Assembly (NCBI GenBank): GCA_030950395.1
Contig: JAUZRP010000070.1
Span: 1-64,000, forward strand
From: Desulfonauticus sp.
Lineage (GTDB): Bacteria; Desulfobacterota; Desulfovibrionia; Desulfovibrionales; Desulfonatronovibrionaceae
Direction: 5' to 3'
DNA: 64,000 nt
A program made the translations under genes and the position numbers. Shown here piece after piece: positions 54,861 through 63,897 of the stretch. A model generated the notes under the pieces. The model had not been told where the DNA came from. It was given only the letters and a program-made list of their open reading frames with translations, and ran no database searches. Numbering within the stretch: position 1 is the first letter of the stretch; the number at the start of each line of letters is the position of its first letter.

Positions 54861-56198
54861 ATGCCAAATAAAAAATTATCTCACCACATTCAAGATATCT
54901 TTACTCAAGCAATAGCATCTGCTCTACCAACTACTATAATCTCCCACAACTTAACCTTAGACAACACATCTATACTCTTAGCTGGCCAAAAAATCTACAA
55001 CCTAAATCAATTCCAACACATAGTTGTTTTAGGAGCAGGAAAAGCCAGTGCCTTAATGGCAAAAAATCTTGAAAATATACTTCAAACCTACCTCACTGAA
55101 GGAATTATAATAACCAAATACAACCATACGTGCAATTTAAAAAAAACAACACTCATAGAAGCAGGTCATCCTATACCAGATCACAATAGCCTTGAAGGTG
55201 GAAAGCTCATTGTTGAAACAATTCAACGATATAAAAATACAAACACATTATTTATATTTCTGCTCTCTGGAGGAGCCAGCTCTCTTATGGTGCTTCCAGA
55301 ACCTCCTCTTACTTTGGAGGATAAACAACTAATTAATTCCCTTCTGTTAAGTAGTGGAGCCAATATTTACGAAATAAATACTATTAGAAAACACTTAAGC
55401 CAGTTAAAAGGTGGCAAGCTCGCTAAACTTGCTCATCCTAATCCCATATTAACGTTAGTTATCAGTGATGTTATTGGGGACGACTTAAGCGTTATTGGCT
55501 CAGGTCCAACCTATCCAGATAGCTCTACCTGGCAGGATTGTTTAACTATTTTACAAAAATATAAATTGTGGGAAAGACTTCCAAACCATTTACAAAACTT
55601 TTTTTCTCAAGGGATAAAAGGTCAAATTGCCGACACTCCCAAAAAAAACGATTCTTATTTTAACTCTGTCAAAAATATAATTTTGGCTTCTAACAGACAA
55701 GTGTTACGAGCTGCTGCAACCCGGGCCCAACAATTAGGTTACACCCCTCTAATTTTAACCTCATCTCTGCAGGGAGAGGCCAAAGAAGCAGCTAAATTTC
55801 TAGCCAGTATTGCCAGAGAAATAACCACCAGCGGCCACCCCCTAAAACCTCCTTGCTGTATCATTAGTGGAGGAGAAACTACAGTAAACATGGGCGATAG
55901 CCAGGGTAAAGGTGGTAGAAATCAAGAACTTGCTTTAGCCTTTGCCTTAGAACTGGATCCAGGCCCCAATGTCTGTTTTTTGTCTGCTGGGACAGACGGC
56001 ACAGATGGTCCAACCGATGCTGCAGGAGCAATAATTACTTCAGAGACCTTAAAACTTGCCAAAGCCAAAGGCTTAAATCCAGAAATCTTCTTACTCAACC
56101 ACGATAGCTACAATTTTTTTAAACCTATAGGTGGTCTTTTTATTACTGGTCCAACTTTTACCAATGTTATGGACGTACAAATAATATTGTGCAGTTAA
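54861..56198 (+). CDS. Glycerate kinase (MOFRL family)
   Basis: The protein is 445 aa: an N-terminal DUF4147 domain with LGAGKASALMAKNLE, FLLSGGASSLM, RKHLSQLKGGKLA and SDVIGDDLSVIGSGPT, and a C-terminal MOFRL domain with SGGETTVNMGDSQGKGGRNQ. It phosphorylates D-glycerate, usually to 2-phosphoglycerate. It stands upstream of the heptose kinase. Confidence 0.9.
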   Translation: MPNKKLSHHIQDIFTQAIASALPTTIISHNLTLDNTSILLAGQKIYNLNQFQHIVVLGAGKASALMAKNLENILQTYLTEGIIITKYNHTCNLKKTTLIEAGHPIPDHNSLEGGKLIVETIQRYKNTNTLFIFLLSGGASSLMVLPEPPLTLEDKQLINSLLLSSGANIYEINTIRKHLSQLKGGKLAKLAHPNPILTLVISDVIGDDLSVIGSGPTYPDSSTWQDCLTILQKYKLWERLPNHLQNFFSQGIKGQIADTPKKNDSYFNSVKNIILASNRQVLRAAATRAQQLGYTPLILTSSLQGEAKEAAKFLASIAREITTSGHPLKPPCCIISGGETTVNMGDSQGKGGRNQELALAFALELDPGPNVCFLSAGTDGTDGPTDAAGAIITSETLKLAKAKGLNPEIFLLNHDSYNFFKPIGGLFITGPTFTNVMDVQIILCS

Positions 56199-56307
56199 TA
56201 CGTAACCGCCACACAAAAAAACAACAAGTAAAGTTAGACTAACTTAGTTTACTAAGATTTGCATTTAAATCACATTGATTTGTAAATCATATTTAAGGAG
56301 TTAACAA

Positions 56308-57288
56308 GTGTATGATAAAGAATTTCTCTTACAAGAAATTAGCAAAATAAAACCAGTTTTTCTACCTATCGTAGGAGACGTAATGCTAGATCACTACAGC
56401 TGGGGCAATGTAGAGAGAATATCCCCAGAGGCACCTGTGCCTGTCGTGCACATCCTAAAAGACGAATATATGCTTGGAGGAGCAGGAAACGTAGCCAAAA
56501 ACATAAAAAAATTAGGTGCCAATCCATATTTAGTAGGTATTATTGGCAATGATGAATACGGGCAACAAATTAAAAACTTATTAAAAAAGGAAAAAATAAA
56601 TTTTCTCCTCCAGACATCAAACACAAGACCCACTACCCTAAAAACTAGAATCATCTGTCAAAATCAACAAATGATCCGTTTAGATAGAGAAAAAATAGAG
56701 CATTTATCTGGGCAAGAAATAAATCAATTAAAAAACAGTCTGGAAAATCTTGACGGACAATTTGTTATAATTTCTGATTATGGAAAAGGATGTATTTGTC
56801 CAGAAGTGCTAGAACTAATAGGCCAAAAAAACTTAATCGTGGATCCAAAAGAAAAAAACTATTCTTTTTATAAAAATTTTTACCTTCTCACTCCCAACAA
56901 AAAAGAAGCTGAGCAAGCTGCAGGTATTAAAATAACAGATCAAAACTCTCTCATTAAGGCAGGCCAAATTATCCTAAACAAATTCAAACTTCGCAATCTC
57001 ATAATTACCCTTGGACCAGAAGGCATGATGATTTTTCTAGAAAATGAAGAAATATATCACATTCCAACCTTTGCCCAAAAAGTATTTGACGTAACAGGGG
57101 CAGGAGATACTGTCATTGCGACCATTGCTCTAGCCCTTGCCAGTGGACTAAACTTATTGACTGCAGCTATCCTGGCCAATTATGCCGCAGGCTTAGTAGT
57201 AGCCCAATTAGGTACTGCTACTACCACTCTAGCTGATCTCAAAAGACAAATTCAAAACCATTGTCAGTTAAAATTAACTAAAATCTAA
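56308..57288 (+). CDS. rfaE1: D-glycero-beta-D-manno-heptose-7-phosphate kinase
   Basis: A 326-aa PfkB-family kinase. It has GDVMLDHYSWGNVERISPEAPVPV, GGAGNVAKN and the catalytic VTGAGDTV. The adenylyltransferase domain of fused HldE is absent, so it is the separate RfaE1 form. It acts in ADP-heptose synthesis for the LPS core. The start is GTG with AAGGAG 7 nt upstream. It converges on a GT9 gene. Confidence 0.9.
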   Translation: MYDKEFLLQEISKIKPVFLPIVGDVMLDHYSWGNVERISPEAPVPVVHILKDEYMLGGAGNVAKNIKKLGANPYLVGIIGNDEYGQQIKNLLKKEKINFLLQTSNTRPTTLKTRIICQNQQMIRLDREKIEHLSGQEINQLKNSLENLDGQFVIISDYGKGCICPEVLELIGQKNLIVDPKEKNYSFYKNFYLLTPNKKEAEQAAGIKITDQNSLIKAGQIILNKFKLRNLIITLGPEGMMIFLENEEIYHIPTFAQKVFDVTGAGDTVIATIALALASGLNLLTAAILANYAAGLVVAQLGTATTTLADLKRQIQNHCQLKLTKI

Positions 57289-57312
57289 CAAGCAAATTAA
57301 AATAAAAGATCT

Positions 57313-57382
57313 CACTGCAAAAATTAATTTAAATTGAAAATTTCATCAAAAACGCCAATTTTAGGCTTTTGCAGTTACGTCA
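57313..57382 (-). repeat. Short AACTGCAAAA-ended element
   Basis: About 70 nt with inverted ends ACTGCAAAA and TTTTGCAGT. Read on the minus strand it begins TGACGTAACTGCAAAA and continues CCTAAAATTGGCG like copy 1, then lacks the central core. It sits between the convergent ends of rfaE1 and the GT9 gene, and looks like an internal deletion form of the longer element. Confidence 0.6.
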
Positions 57383-57403
57383 TAAAAAAACTTTAACCCA
57401 AAG

Positions 57404-58762
57404 CTATTCAAGCCAAAAAATAAGTTGTTCCAACCAAAAAACACTTTGTTTAAGAGAAGATAAAGAAAAATTATTATTAGGCCATTCTCTTTCAAAATAA
57501 CCTGCCATAGGCCTAAAAAATACATTAAAATTTAACCAAAAGTCAGGATCCCATGATTTTTCTTTAAAAATCTTTTTTATTACAGAAAGACAATACCTGG
57601 ATTGAGCTAATAAAGAGAGTCTAAATTCAGGACATGCAATATCTACTTTATTTAAAATATTCGTTATCAACTCATCATCACTCCATAAACCCAAAAAATA
57701 TCCAAAAACAAGCAGCCAAAACTCTCTAATATAATCATCATCAGACCTATTTTTATTTTTTAGACAAAAAAGTCCATATCTACGATTTACAATATATACA
57801 AAATAATCTTTAACCTCCACAAATTGCTGAGTTATACAATTATAAACAGCTTGAGGAGAAAAGTCTTTTTTACATACCAGTTCTTTATCACACTCCCAGC
57901 AGGGAAAACAGGATGTACGCCTTCTAAGCACCATATTACCTGGCAAATAAGGCCCAGTGTCCCAGGGACTCACATTGCCCATAGAAAGATTTAAAACTGG
58001 CTTACTTCTAAAAGTGGCAATATGCATAGGTCCTGTGTCTGGACTTATTACTAAATCAAAAAAAGAAATTATTTTAGCAAATTCCACCAAAGAAAACTTG
58101 CCTGTAAGATCCATCGCTGAAGGTAAACCATATTTTTTTATCAAAGACTTAGCCAAATCGCTTTCTCCTGGACCTCCCAAAAGAAAGGGTTTTATGCCCT
58201 TATATAAAAACAACTTTATCAACTTTTCCCAAAAAATAACTTCTGGAAATTTTGTCTTTTCACTAGCTCCCAAAAATAAACCTATTTGTTTAGGATCTTG
58301 AATTTCAGATTTATTCCAGGACCATTTACTAATTATAGAAAAAGGAACCACATCCAACGCATTTAACTCAGCCCAGTGATAGCCATTAAATTTATTATTT
58401 CTTACCAGACTAGCCCGATAAAGTTGCCACTTACCTTTAATATAGAGACTTTTCTCATCATCTCCTAAAATATAACCATACTTCTCTTCTGCTAGAATTT
58501 GTTTGTTTAACCAGGCCGATTCTCTTCTGTGGCTTAAATTAAGACTAAACAAAAATTTTGTTTTAAAAACCAAAGACAACTCTGACCAGGAGAAAAATCT
58601 AGCTCCAGGGAAAAATTTTTGAATAGGTTTACCTATAAAGTCTTCTGTAAAAAAATAGATAGGATGATGGGGATAAACTTTTTGTAACCACAAAAAAAGA
58701 GGATAGGTTAAAACCACATCCCCCATTCTCTGAATCTGGATAATTAAAATAGGCTTCAACAA
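57404..58762 (-). CDS. GT9 (heptosyltransferase-like) glycosyltransferase
   Basis: A 452-aa protein; the first 340 residues fit GT9: IIQIQRMGDVVLTYPLFLWLQ, LFLGASEKTKFP, DLVISPDTGPMHIATFRSKPVLNLSMG, and a Cys-rich SCFPCWECDKELVC stretch. About 110 residues at the C-terminus go beyond the usual GT9 length and may be an added helical domain. It is likely to act in LPS core or flagellin glycan synthesis. The start is TTG, with GGAG just before it. Confidence 0.85.
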   Translation of the reverse strand: MLKPILIIQIQRMGDVVLTYPLFLWLQKVYPHHPIYFFTEDFIGKPIQKFFPGARFFSWSELSLVFKTKFLFSLNLSHRRESAWLNKQILAEEKYGYILGDDEKSLYIKGKWQLYRASLVRNNKFNGYHWAELNALDVVPFSIISKWSWNKSEIQDPKQIGLFLGASEKTKFPEVIFWEKLIKLFLYKGIKPFLLGGPGESDLAKSLIKKYGLPSAMDLTGKFSLVEFAKIISFFDLVISPDTGPMHIATFRSKPVLNLSMGNVSPWDTGPYLPGNMVLRRRTSCFPCWECDKELVCKKDFSPQAVYNCITQQFVEVKDYFVYIVNRRYGLFCLKNKNRSDDDYIREFWLLVFGYFLGLWSDDELITNILNKVDIACPEFRLSLLAQSRYCLSVIKKIFKEKSWDPDFWLNFNVFFRPMAGYFEREWPNNNFSLSSLKQSVFWLEQLIFWLE

Positions 58763-58810
58763 GACTCCATCTAACTTTATTCACGTATTTAAATAAAAAT
58801 TAACGTCGCA

Positions 58811-58935
58811 AGCAAAGTATGCAACTGCAAAAATTATTTTAAGAGACAAATTTAACAAAAATTTTTTTTCAATAAGTTAAACTGATTATAATTGACAATT
58901 TAGACAAAAACACAAACTTTGTTTTTTTACAGTTA
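58811..58935 (-). repeat. Dispersed AACTGCAAAA-ended element, copy 3
   Basis: On the minus strand it starts AACTGTAAAAAAACAAAG, has AATTGTCAATTATAATC, the core GAAAAAAAATTTTTGTTAAAT, and ends TAAAATAATTTTTGCAGTTGC. The ends are imperfect inverted repeats. It fills the gap between the GT9 gene and the next glycosyltransferase gene. Confidence 0.6.
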
Positions 58936-58952
58936 AATCTGGGATAAAAAAC

Positions 58953-60536
58953 TCACATTTGATATGCTCGTTTCATAGTCTGATAGATAAATTTAACTCT
59001 ATGTTCATAGGTATGTTCTTGTAAAATCCTCTCCAAAGCCCTTTGGATAATCTTATCTCTTAATGTAGGATGCTTTAAATAAAAATCAACTAGTTCTGGT
59101 ATTTCATCTTTATGTCGATAAAAAACTATTTCTTTATTTAATACAAATAAATTTTCCATTTGACTTCTATAATCTGTAATCAAAAAATTACCGCTAGCAG
59201 GCACATCAAATACTCTCTGATTAACAGCACCTTTCATCTGGGCACTAGTGGCATTAAAATTAATTTTATTTTTTCCATAAAAAAAAGGCAAATCTTTATA
59301 ATAATTCAGCTCTGCTCCATAACGCCAACCTTTTGGGGGTAAAATTTCAAACCATCCCTTATCGCCGACTATTTTAGGATTAAAAGGCAAAATTTCTTTT
59401 ACACATTCTAAACGATAATATAAAGTAGCTAACCAGGTAATAAGAGCTTCAAAACTTAATTTATATTCAATATCAGGAAGATTTTGCCATTTCACATATA
59501 CATGGGGAAATTTTTCTTTTAAACAATCACTTACAGTTAAAAAACTACTTTCTTTAAAAATTAAAGCTATTTTATCTATATCTGTTAATAAGTCAGGGAA
59601 AAAAGCCAATTTTTGTTTTCTTTCTAACACCTTATAAACCATAGAGTTACCAATAAAAGAAATATCTTCTTTTAATCTGTAGTCAATAAGTTTATTGTTC
59701 TTCGGGTTAAACCTGTAAGTATCTGCAGCTAAGGGCAGATAATAAACATTATTAAACCCTCTTTTCTTTAAAAGTTCGATGTTATCGGCATCCCAAGTGA
59801 AAATAAAAGTTAAATTACTTTTAACTTTATTATACAAATATAATATAAGATGAGGATTATCTACAAACCAGGAAACTAAAGGTAACTCTAATCTTTCTAA
59901 CAGATCTATTAAAATACCTTCTCTATCCACTCCAAGGTGATTAATAGTAAAGATAAAATCTGGTTTAAATTCTACAACCGCTTTTAACAATCCCTGGATA
60001 AACTCTTCTGTCCCTATTTCCTGGTTGGGAAGTTGTAAGAGGTAATATTGATAATTAAGACGTTGACAGGCAGATATTATTTCCCCCATTAAAAAGTATT
60101 TGGAGGTAATTAAAAGAATTTTAGGCTCAGAAGCAAATTTTTTATACTTTGCTTTTTCCCAAAAATTAAATTTCTGGCTTAATTGTAAGCTACTATAAAG
60201 AGATTGGTAAAAATCTTTATATCTTTTCCAAAAATAAGGCAAAGAAAAAATTAAAAACTTTTTCCCCTTATTTTCTGCCTGCCACTTAGTAAGTTGCTTT
60301 AAAACAAAAGATAAATCCTTTTCTACTATAATCAAACAATTCTTAGCACAAGATAAATTATTTTTTTCAACCGATGGTAAAACAAAAGCTACGGGCCTAT
60401 CAATTTGCTTAAAATAAGTAACCAACTCAGGTGCATACCCTAAAAATACAGGCAACCGGTCAGGATAATTGGTAATTTTTTGTTCAACTCTTTTTAAAAA
60501 TTGCTCAGGATACGATCCTAGAATATCTTTGTGCAT
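58953..60536 (-). CDS. Glycosyltransferase, CgeB/DUF3880-like
   Basis: A 527-aa protein. The middle DUF3880-like part has FKPDFIFTINHLGVDREGIL and PLVSWFVDNPHLIL. The C-terminal Glyco_trans_1_2-like part has AQMKGAVNQRVFDVPASGNFLITDYRSQMENLF. Genes of this kind are common in surface or flagellin glycosylation regions. Its place next to motBA and fapA makes flagellar glycosylation a reasonable guess, no more than that. Confidence 0.78.
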   Translation of the reverse strand: MHKDILGSYPEQFLKRVEQKITNYPDRLPVFLGYAPELVTYFKQIDRPVAFVLPSVEKNNLSCAKNCLIIVEKDLSFVLKQLTKWQAENKGKKFLIFSLPYFWKRYKDFYQSLYSSLQLSQKFNFWEKAKYKKFASEPKILLITSKYFLMGEIISACQRLNYQYYLLQLPNQEIGTEEFIQGLLKAVVEFKPDFIFTINHLGVDREGILIDLLERLELPLVSWFVDNPHLILYLYNKVKSNLTFIFTWDADNIELLKKRGFNNVYYLPLAADTYRFNPKNNKLIDYRLKEDISFIGNSMVYKVLERKQKLAFFPDLLTDIDKIALIFKESSFLTVSDCLKEKFPHVYVKWQNLPDIEYKLSFEALITWLATLYYRLECVKEILPFNPKIVGDKGWFEILPPKGWRYGAELNYYKDLPFFYGKNKINFNATSAQMKGAVNQRVFDVPASGNFLITDYRSQMENLFVLNKEIVFYRHKDEIPELVDFYLKHPTLRDKIIQRALERILQEHTYEHRVKFIYQTMKRAYQM

Positions 60537-60547
60537 TTAGACAAAAT

Positions 60548-61273
60548 TTACCAGCTTTCTACTTCTGGGCGTTTAAAATAAAATTCTACCCTACGATTCA
60601 AAGCTCTATTGGCTTCTGAAGTATTGGGCACTAAAGGTCTTGTGTCAGCATATCCCACTGCCTTTACTCGGGCAGGATTAATTCCGCCTTTTTCTATAAT
60701 ATATCTGGCAGCTGCAGCAGCTCTAGCAGCAGATAACTCCCAATTAGAAGGAAATTTCTTGCTGTGAACAGGTCTATCATCAGTATGCCCTCTTACTACC
60801 AAGTCAAAATTATTTTCTTTTAAAATTTTTATCACTTTATCCAAAATAGGATAAGCCTGAGGCTTTATCTTTGCATCTCCGGGATCAAACATCACCCCAC
60901 TACTAACTCTCACTAAAATCCCATTATCATCAGAGCTGACATGCACATATTTTTTAAGATTACTGTTTTGCTCAAGCATGGCTTTTAACTGAAGAACCAT
61001 GCCCAAAATCTGCTTAACACTTTGATCTATTTTTATATCTTTTCTCTCAAATTTAGTGGGAGAAAAAGCAGTATAATCGGCCTCCTTTCTTTGAATCTGA
61101 ACACCAAAGGCTTCTTTTATAGAACCTAACATGTCCTTAAACTTTTGGACATCCTGGTTAGAAAAAGACAATAATAACACAAAAAAAGTTAATAACAAGG
61201 ACATAAGGTCCGCAAAAGTGGCCAACCAACCCGGCAAACCGCCTTCACATTTACATTCTTCTTCTCTAGGCAT
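60548..61273 (-). CDS. motB: Flagellar motor stator protein MotB
   Basis: A 241-aa protein with a single N-terminal membrane span and the proton-channel Asp22 (LATFADLMSLLLTFFVLLLSF). The C-terminal OmpA domain binds peptidoglycan (RGHTDDRPVHSKKFPSNWELSAARA). It partners MotA, whose gene ends 1 nt upstream of the motB start. Confidence 0.93.
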   Translation of the reverse strand: MPREEECKCEGGLPGWLATFADLMSLLLTFFVLLLSFSNQDVQKFKDMLGSIKEAFGVQIQRKEADYTAFSPTKFERKDIKIDQSVKQILGMVLQLKAMLEQNSNLKKYVHVSSDDNGILVRVSSGVMFDPGDAKIKPQAYPILDKVIKILKENNFDLVVRGHTDDRPVHSKKFPSNWELSAARAAAAARYIIEKGGINPARVKAVGYADTRPLVPNTSEANRALNRRVEFYFKRPEVESW

Positions 61274-61274
61274 A

Positions 61275-62033
61275 TTAGTCCGGACTTCCTTCTCTTAAGG
61301 CAGGGGCCAAAAAGGCCTCTAATTTATCTTGAGTAATTCTAGGATTTTCCCCATTTAAAATAGAAATAATACCTTCTAGAGCAATCTCCATAAATAACAC
61401 TTCTTCAGCGCTTTTTTGCTCTAATTTTTTAGCAATGGGAATAAAAATTACATTGGCCAAAACAGCTCCATAAAATGTGGTCAGCAAAGCAACAGCCATA
61501 GCAGGACCAATACTCGAAGGGTCATCTAAGGTTTGAAGCATCTGCACCAATCCAATAAGAGTTCCTATCATACCAAAAGCAGGCGCCATGTCTCCCATGG
61601 ATTTAAAAATTTCCTGACCTGCAGCATGTCTTTGCTTCATAAAGGCTATTTCTGTTTCTAAAACAGAACGCACTAATTGTTCTTCTGTGCCATCAGCAAC
61701 TAAAAGAGCCCCTTTTTTTAAAAAAGGATCATCTATGTTGGCCTTTTCTAGAGCTACTAAACTCTCTTTTCTAGCCAAATTAGCAAGATCAACTATATTT
61801 TTAATTAAAGCCTTTGGATCTGGAGAAGAACCAAAAAAGGCCTTTAACATAACTTTAATGGCTCCAAACACCATTTTCATAGGAAACATAACAAACGTAA
61901 CTGCAATCACACCACCAACAACAATCAAAATAGAGGGGACATCTATAAATGCTCCAAGCCCCCCACCCATAATAATAGAACCCAAGATAAGTCCAAAGGC
62001 AAGAACTAAACCAATAATAGTACCTATATCCAT
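61275..62033 (-). CDS. motA: Flagellar motor stator protein MotA
   Basis: A 252-aa protein with four membrane spans: two near the N-terminus, and two after the cytoplasmic loop within GDMAPAFGMIGTLIGLVQML and the following segment. The cytoplasmic loop holds DPKALIKNIVDLANLARKE. It forms the ion-conducting stator with MotB. The gene lies 20 nt after fapA. Confidence 0.93.
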   Translation of the reverse strand: MDIGTIIGLVLAFGLILGSIIMGGGLGAFIDVPSILIVVGGVIAVTFVMFPMKMVFGAIKVMLKAFFGSSPDPKALIKNIVDLANLARKESLVALEKANIDDPFLKKGALLVADGTEEQLVRSVLETEIAFMKQRHAAGQEIFKSMGDMAPAFGMIGTLIGLVQMLQTLDDPSSIGPAMAVALLTTFYGAVLANVIFIPIAKKLEQKSAEEVLFMEIALEGIISILNGENPRITQDKLEAFLAPALREGSPD

Positions 62034-62053
62034 TTTAAAACATACTCCATTAG

Positions 62054-63172
62054 TTATTTATCTAAAGCTGGTTGCTTGAAAACTATGTCGTCATTTTCAA
62101 CCACAAACTTACCATTTTCTAAAAAATCATCTACTTTATAGTAATAGGGTCCAATACTAACTTCAACCCCAGGTCTTATTTTGCCTGGACAAATAACTTT
62201 TGCTTTACCTTTAAATTCATCATTTAAAATTTCATGTACTTTTTTTCTTGCCTTACGTAAGATTTTTATTTTTTTCTCTAATCTTTTCATATCCTGTTGA
62301 AAATTATTAATTAATTGTTTATTTTGCTCTCTTTCTATTTTTAAAGTTAAATTATGAACCTGTTTATAAAGTTCACCAATTTTCTTTTCCAAGGCAAAAT
62401 TTATCTGCAAAAGATCACTATCATAACCTAAAACCAACTCAGTCTTAACCCCCATTCCACCACCCAGTTGCTCTTTTACATATATCAAATTTCCACTCGT
62501 AGCGATACCGCCCTGTAAGCGTCCATTAACAATAAGAATTTTCTTACAAAACAACTGAGAATGAAGTGCTGAGCCTTCTATTAACAACTTCTCTCCTGCC
62601 CGTAAACTTGCTTTTTCGCAAAAACTTACTTTTACATTACCTTGAGCTCGTATTTCAGCTTCCCCTGCACCCTTAATCCCACCTTCAATCACTAAAGAAC
62701 CTTTAGCAAATATTTTAGCTCCTTCTACATTACCCTTTATTCTAATGTTTTTAGCTTTTATTTTAAATCCGGAACGTACATTGCCATGAACTATCATGTC
62801 TCCTACAAAATATATATTGCCCGTATGAAAATCAACATCCCGACGTACGTTTAAAACAGTTTTAACTGCAATTTTATCTTGAAAATAAAATACATAACCA
62901 TCAGCTGTAGCAATGATTTGATCTTTATTTTTAGGATTTACGGCCACATTAGGTCCAAGAGGCCATTTTTTTTTATCACTTACAAAACGCTCATCATATT
63001 TTGACGCATCTCCCTCAGAAATTTCCTGCCATTCGGCCAACACATCACCTTTTCGCACATTTTGCACATAGTCTAAATTAAAATGATCGGCCTGGCCTTT
63101 TTCATTTAATTTTGGCTTCAAATTTTGATAATCAAAATCAGGATCAAAATAATGTTTTAAATAATACAACAT
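62054..63172 (-). CDS. fapA: FapA family (DUF342) polymer-forming-like protein
   Basis: A 372-aa protein. A beta-helical middle (about 115-235) of short repeats such as GNIYFVGDMIVHGNVRSGFKIKAKNIRIKGNVEGA is followed by a coiled coil (about 250-320). It fits DUF342/FapA, linked to flagellar number and placement in Vibrio. The position directly before motA supports a flagellar role. Confidence 0.85.
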   Translation of the reverse strand: MLYYLKHYFDPDFDYQNLKPKLNEKGQADHFNLDYVQNVRKGDVLAEWQEISEGDASKYDERFVSDKKKWPLGPNVAVNPKNKDQIIATADGYVFYFQDKIAVKTVLNVRRDVDFHTGNIYFVGDMIVHGNVRSGFKIKAKNIRIKGNVEGAKIFAKGSLVIEGGIKGAGEAEIRAQGNVKVSFCEKASLRAGEKLLIEGSALHSQLFCKKILIVNGRLQGGIATSGNLIYVKEQLGGGMGVKTELVLGYDSDLLQINFALEKKIGELYKQVHNLTLKIEREQNKQLINNFQQDMKRLEKKIKILRKARKKVHEILNDEFKGKAKVICPGKIRPGVEVSIGPYYYKVDDFLENGKFVVENDDIVFKQPALDK

Positions 63173-63258
63173 AGTTATTTAAAATTTAACTACAAAAATT
63201 TTAAAATTTTGTTCTCATTTATCCAAAATATCTGCCACAACAATCAAAATTTTCCTTT

Positions 63259-63426
63259 TTACCCTTTTTTGCATAAAATAAGGCCATACATTCCACTCTG
63301 ACTTAACATTTGTTTAGGAACGGTTATCTTCTTCAACCCAAACATCTCAACCATCATTTTGTCAAACCCAAAATTATAAAAAATTATTCTCTCTAAGATT
63401 TGTCTGCAAACATCACTGTGGAATAG
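63259..63426 (-). pseudogene. Possible gene remnant (about 55 codons)
   Basis: On the minus strand the frame from 63426 to the TAA at 63259-63261 is open and protein-like: SDVCRQILERIIFYNFGFD, then after a Met-Met pair VEMFGLKKITVPKQML, ending MYGLILCKKG. The only ATG codons are inside it (63357, 63354). The upstream side is cut by a stop and by a dispersed element. It may be the 3' end of a decayed gene; a 32-aa gene from 63357 is the alternative. I do not recognise the family. Confidence 0.3.
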
Positions 63427-63435
63427 TTAAAAACC

Positions 63436-63534
63436 AACTGCACAAAATATTTTGAGTAATTAGATACAAGTTTAATAATTTTTTAATAATAAGATAGTTA
63501 CAATTTAACAACTTTAAATTCTTAACAGTTTGCA
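63436..63534 (-). repeat. Dispersed AACTGCAAAA-ended element, copy 4 (diverged)
   Basis: On the minus strand it runs from GCAAACTGTTAAGAATTT through TTAAATTGTAACTA and TTATTAAACTTGTATCT to CAAAATATTTTGTGCAGTTGG. The inverted AACTG...CAGTT ends and the order of blocks match copies 1-3, but divergence is greater. Confidence 0.45.
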
Positions 63535-63549
63535 ACAGCATCTACAACC

Positions 63550-63897
63550 TTAACTAACTATTTTATAAATATCCTCTATTTTATCAATATCCTCTATCTG
63601 ATCAAAAAAATGATAAATATTAATTAACTTCAAAGTCTTAATAACTTGAACAGATGGTTTTACTAAAACCAATTTTTTACCTTTTCGTTTTAACTTATTA
63701 TTTAAAGCCACTAAAAATCCTATCCCAGTACTATCCATAAAAGTAATTTCAGATAAATCTATAGCTAAAATATTTCTATCACTTTCTATAACAGCTTCTA
63801 ATTTTGGTTTTAATTTTTCTACACTATCAATCTCTAGCTCTCCTACTATTTTAACTAAATATACTTCATTGTTTTTTTCAACTAACAATTTTTCCAT
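63550..63897 (-). CDS. STAS-domain anti-anti-sigma factor
   Basis: A 115-aa SpoIIAA/RsbV-like protein. The phosphorylatable serine is Ser56 in TFMDSTGIGFLVAL. It would compete for the RsbW-like kinase encoded just upstream, whose gene overlaps this start by 16 nt, so the switch is translationally linked. GGAGGAAG precedes the ATG. Confidence 0.9.
   Translation of the reverse strand: MEKLLVEKNNEVYLVKIVGELEIDSVEKLKPKLEAVIESDRNILAIDLSEITFMDSTGIGFLVALNNKLKRKGKKLVLVKPSVQVIKTLKLINIYHFFDQIEDIDKIEDIYKIVS

Larger units (their letters stand above)
63173..63549. other. Intergenic between fapA and the STAS gene
   Basis: About 380 nt. It contains an unassigned protein-like frame fragment (63259-63426) and, next to it, an AACTGC-ended element (63436-63534). 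The remainder, towards fapA, should contain the promoter for the fapA-motA-motB run. Confidence 0.5.

Noticed and set aside
58904-58926. Terminator hairpin AAAAACA/TGTTTTT after the CgeB-like gene
   Set aside because: The stem is made only of A/T with one C/G pair and belongs to the dispersed element; too weak to call a terminator.
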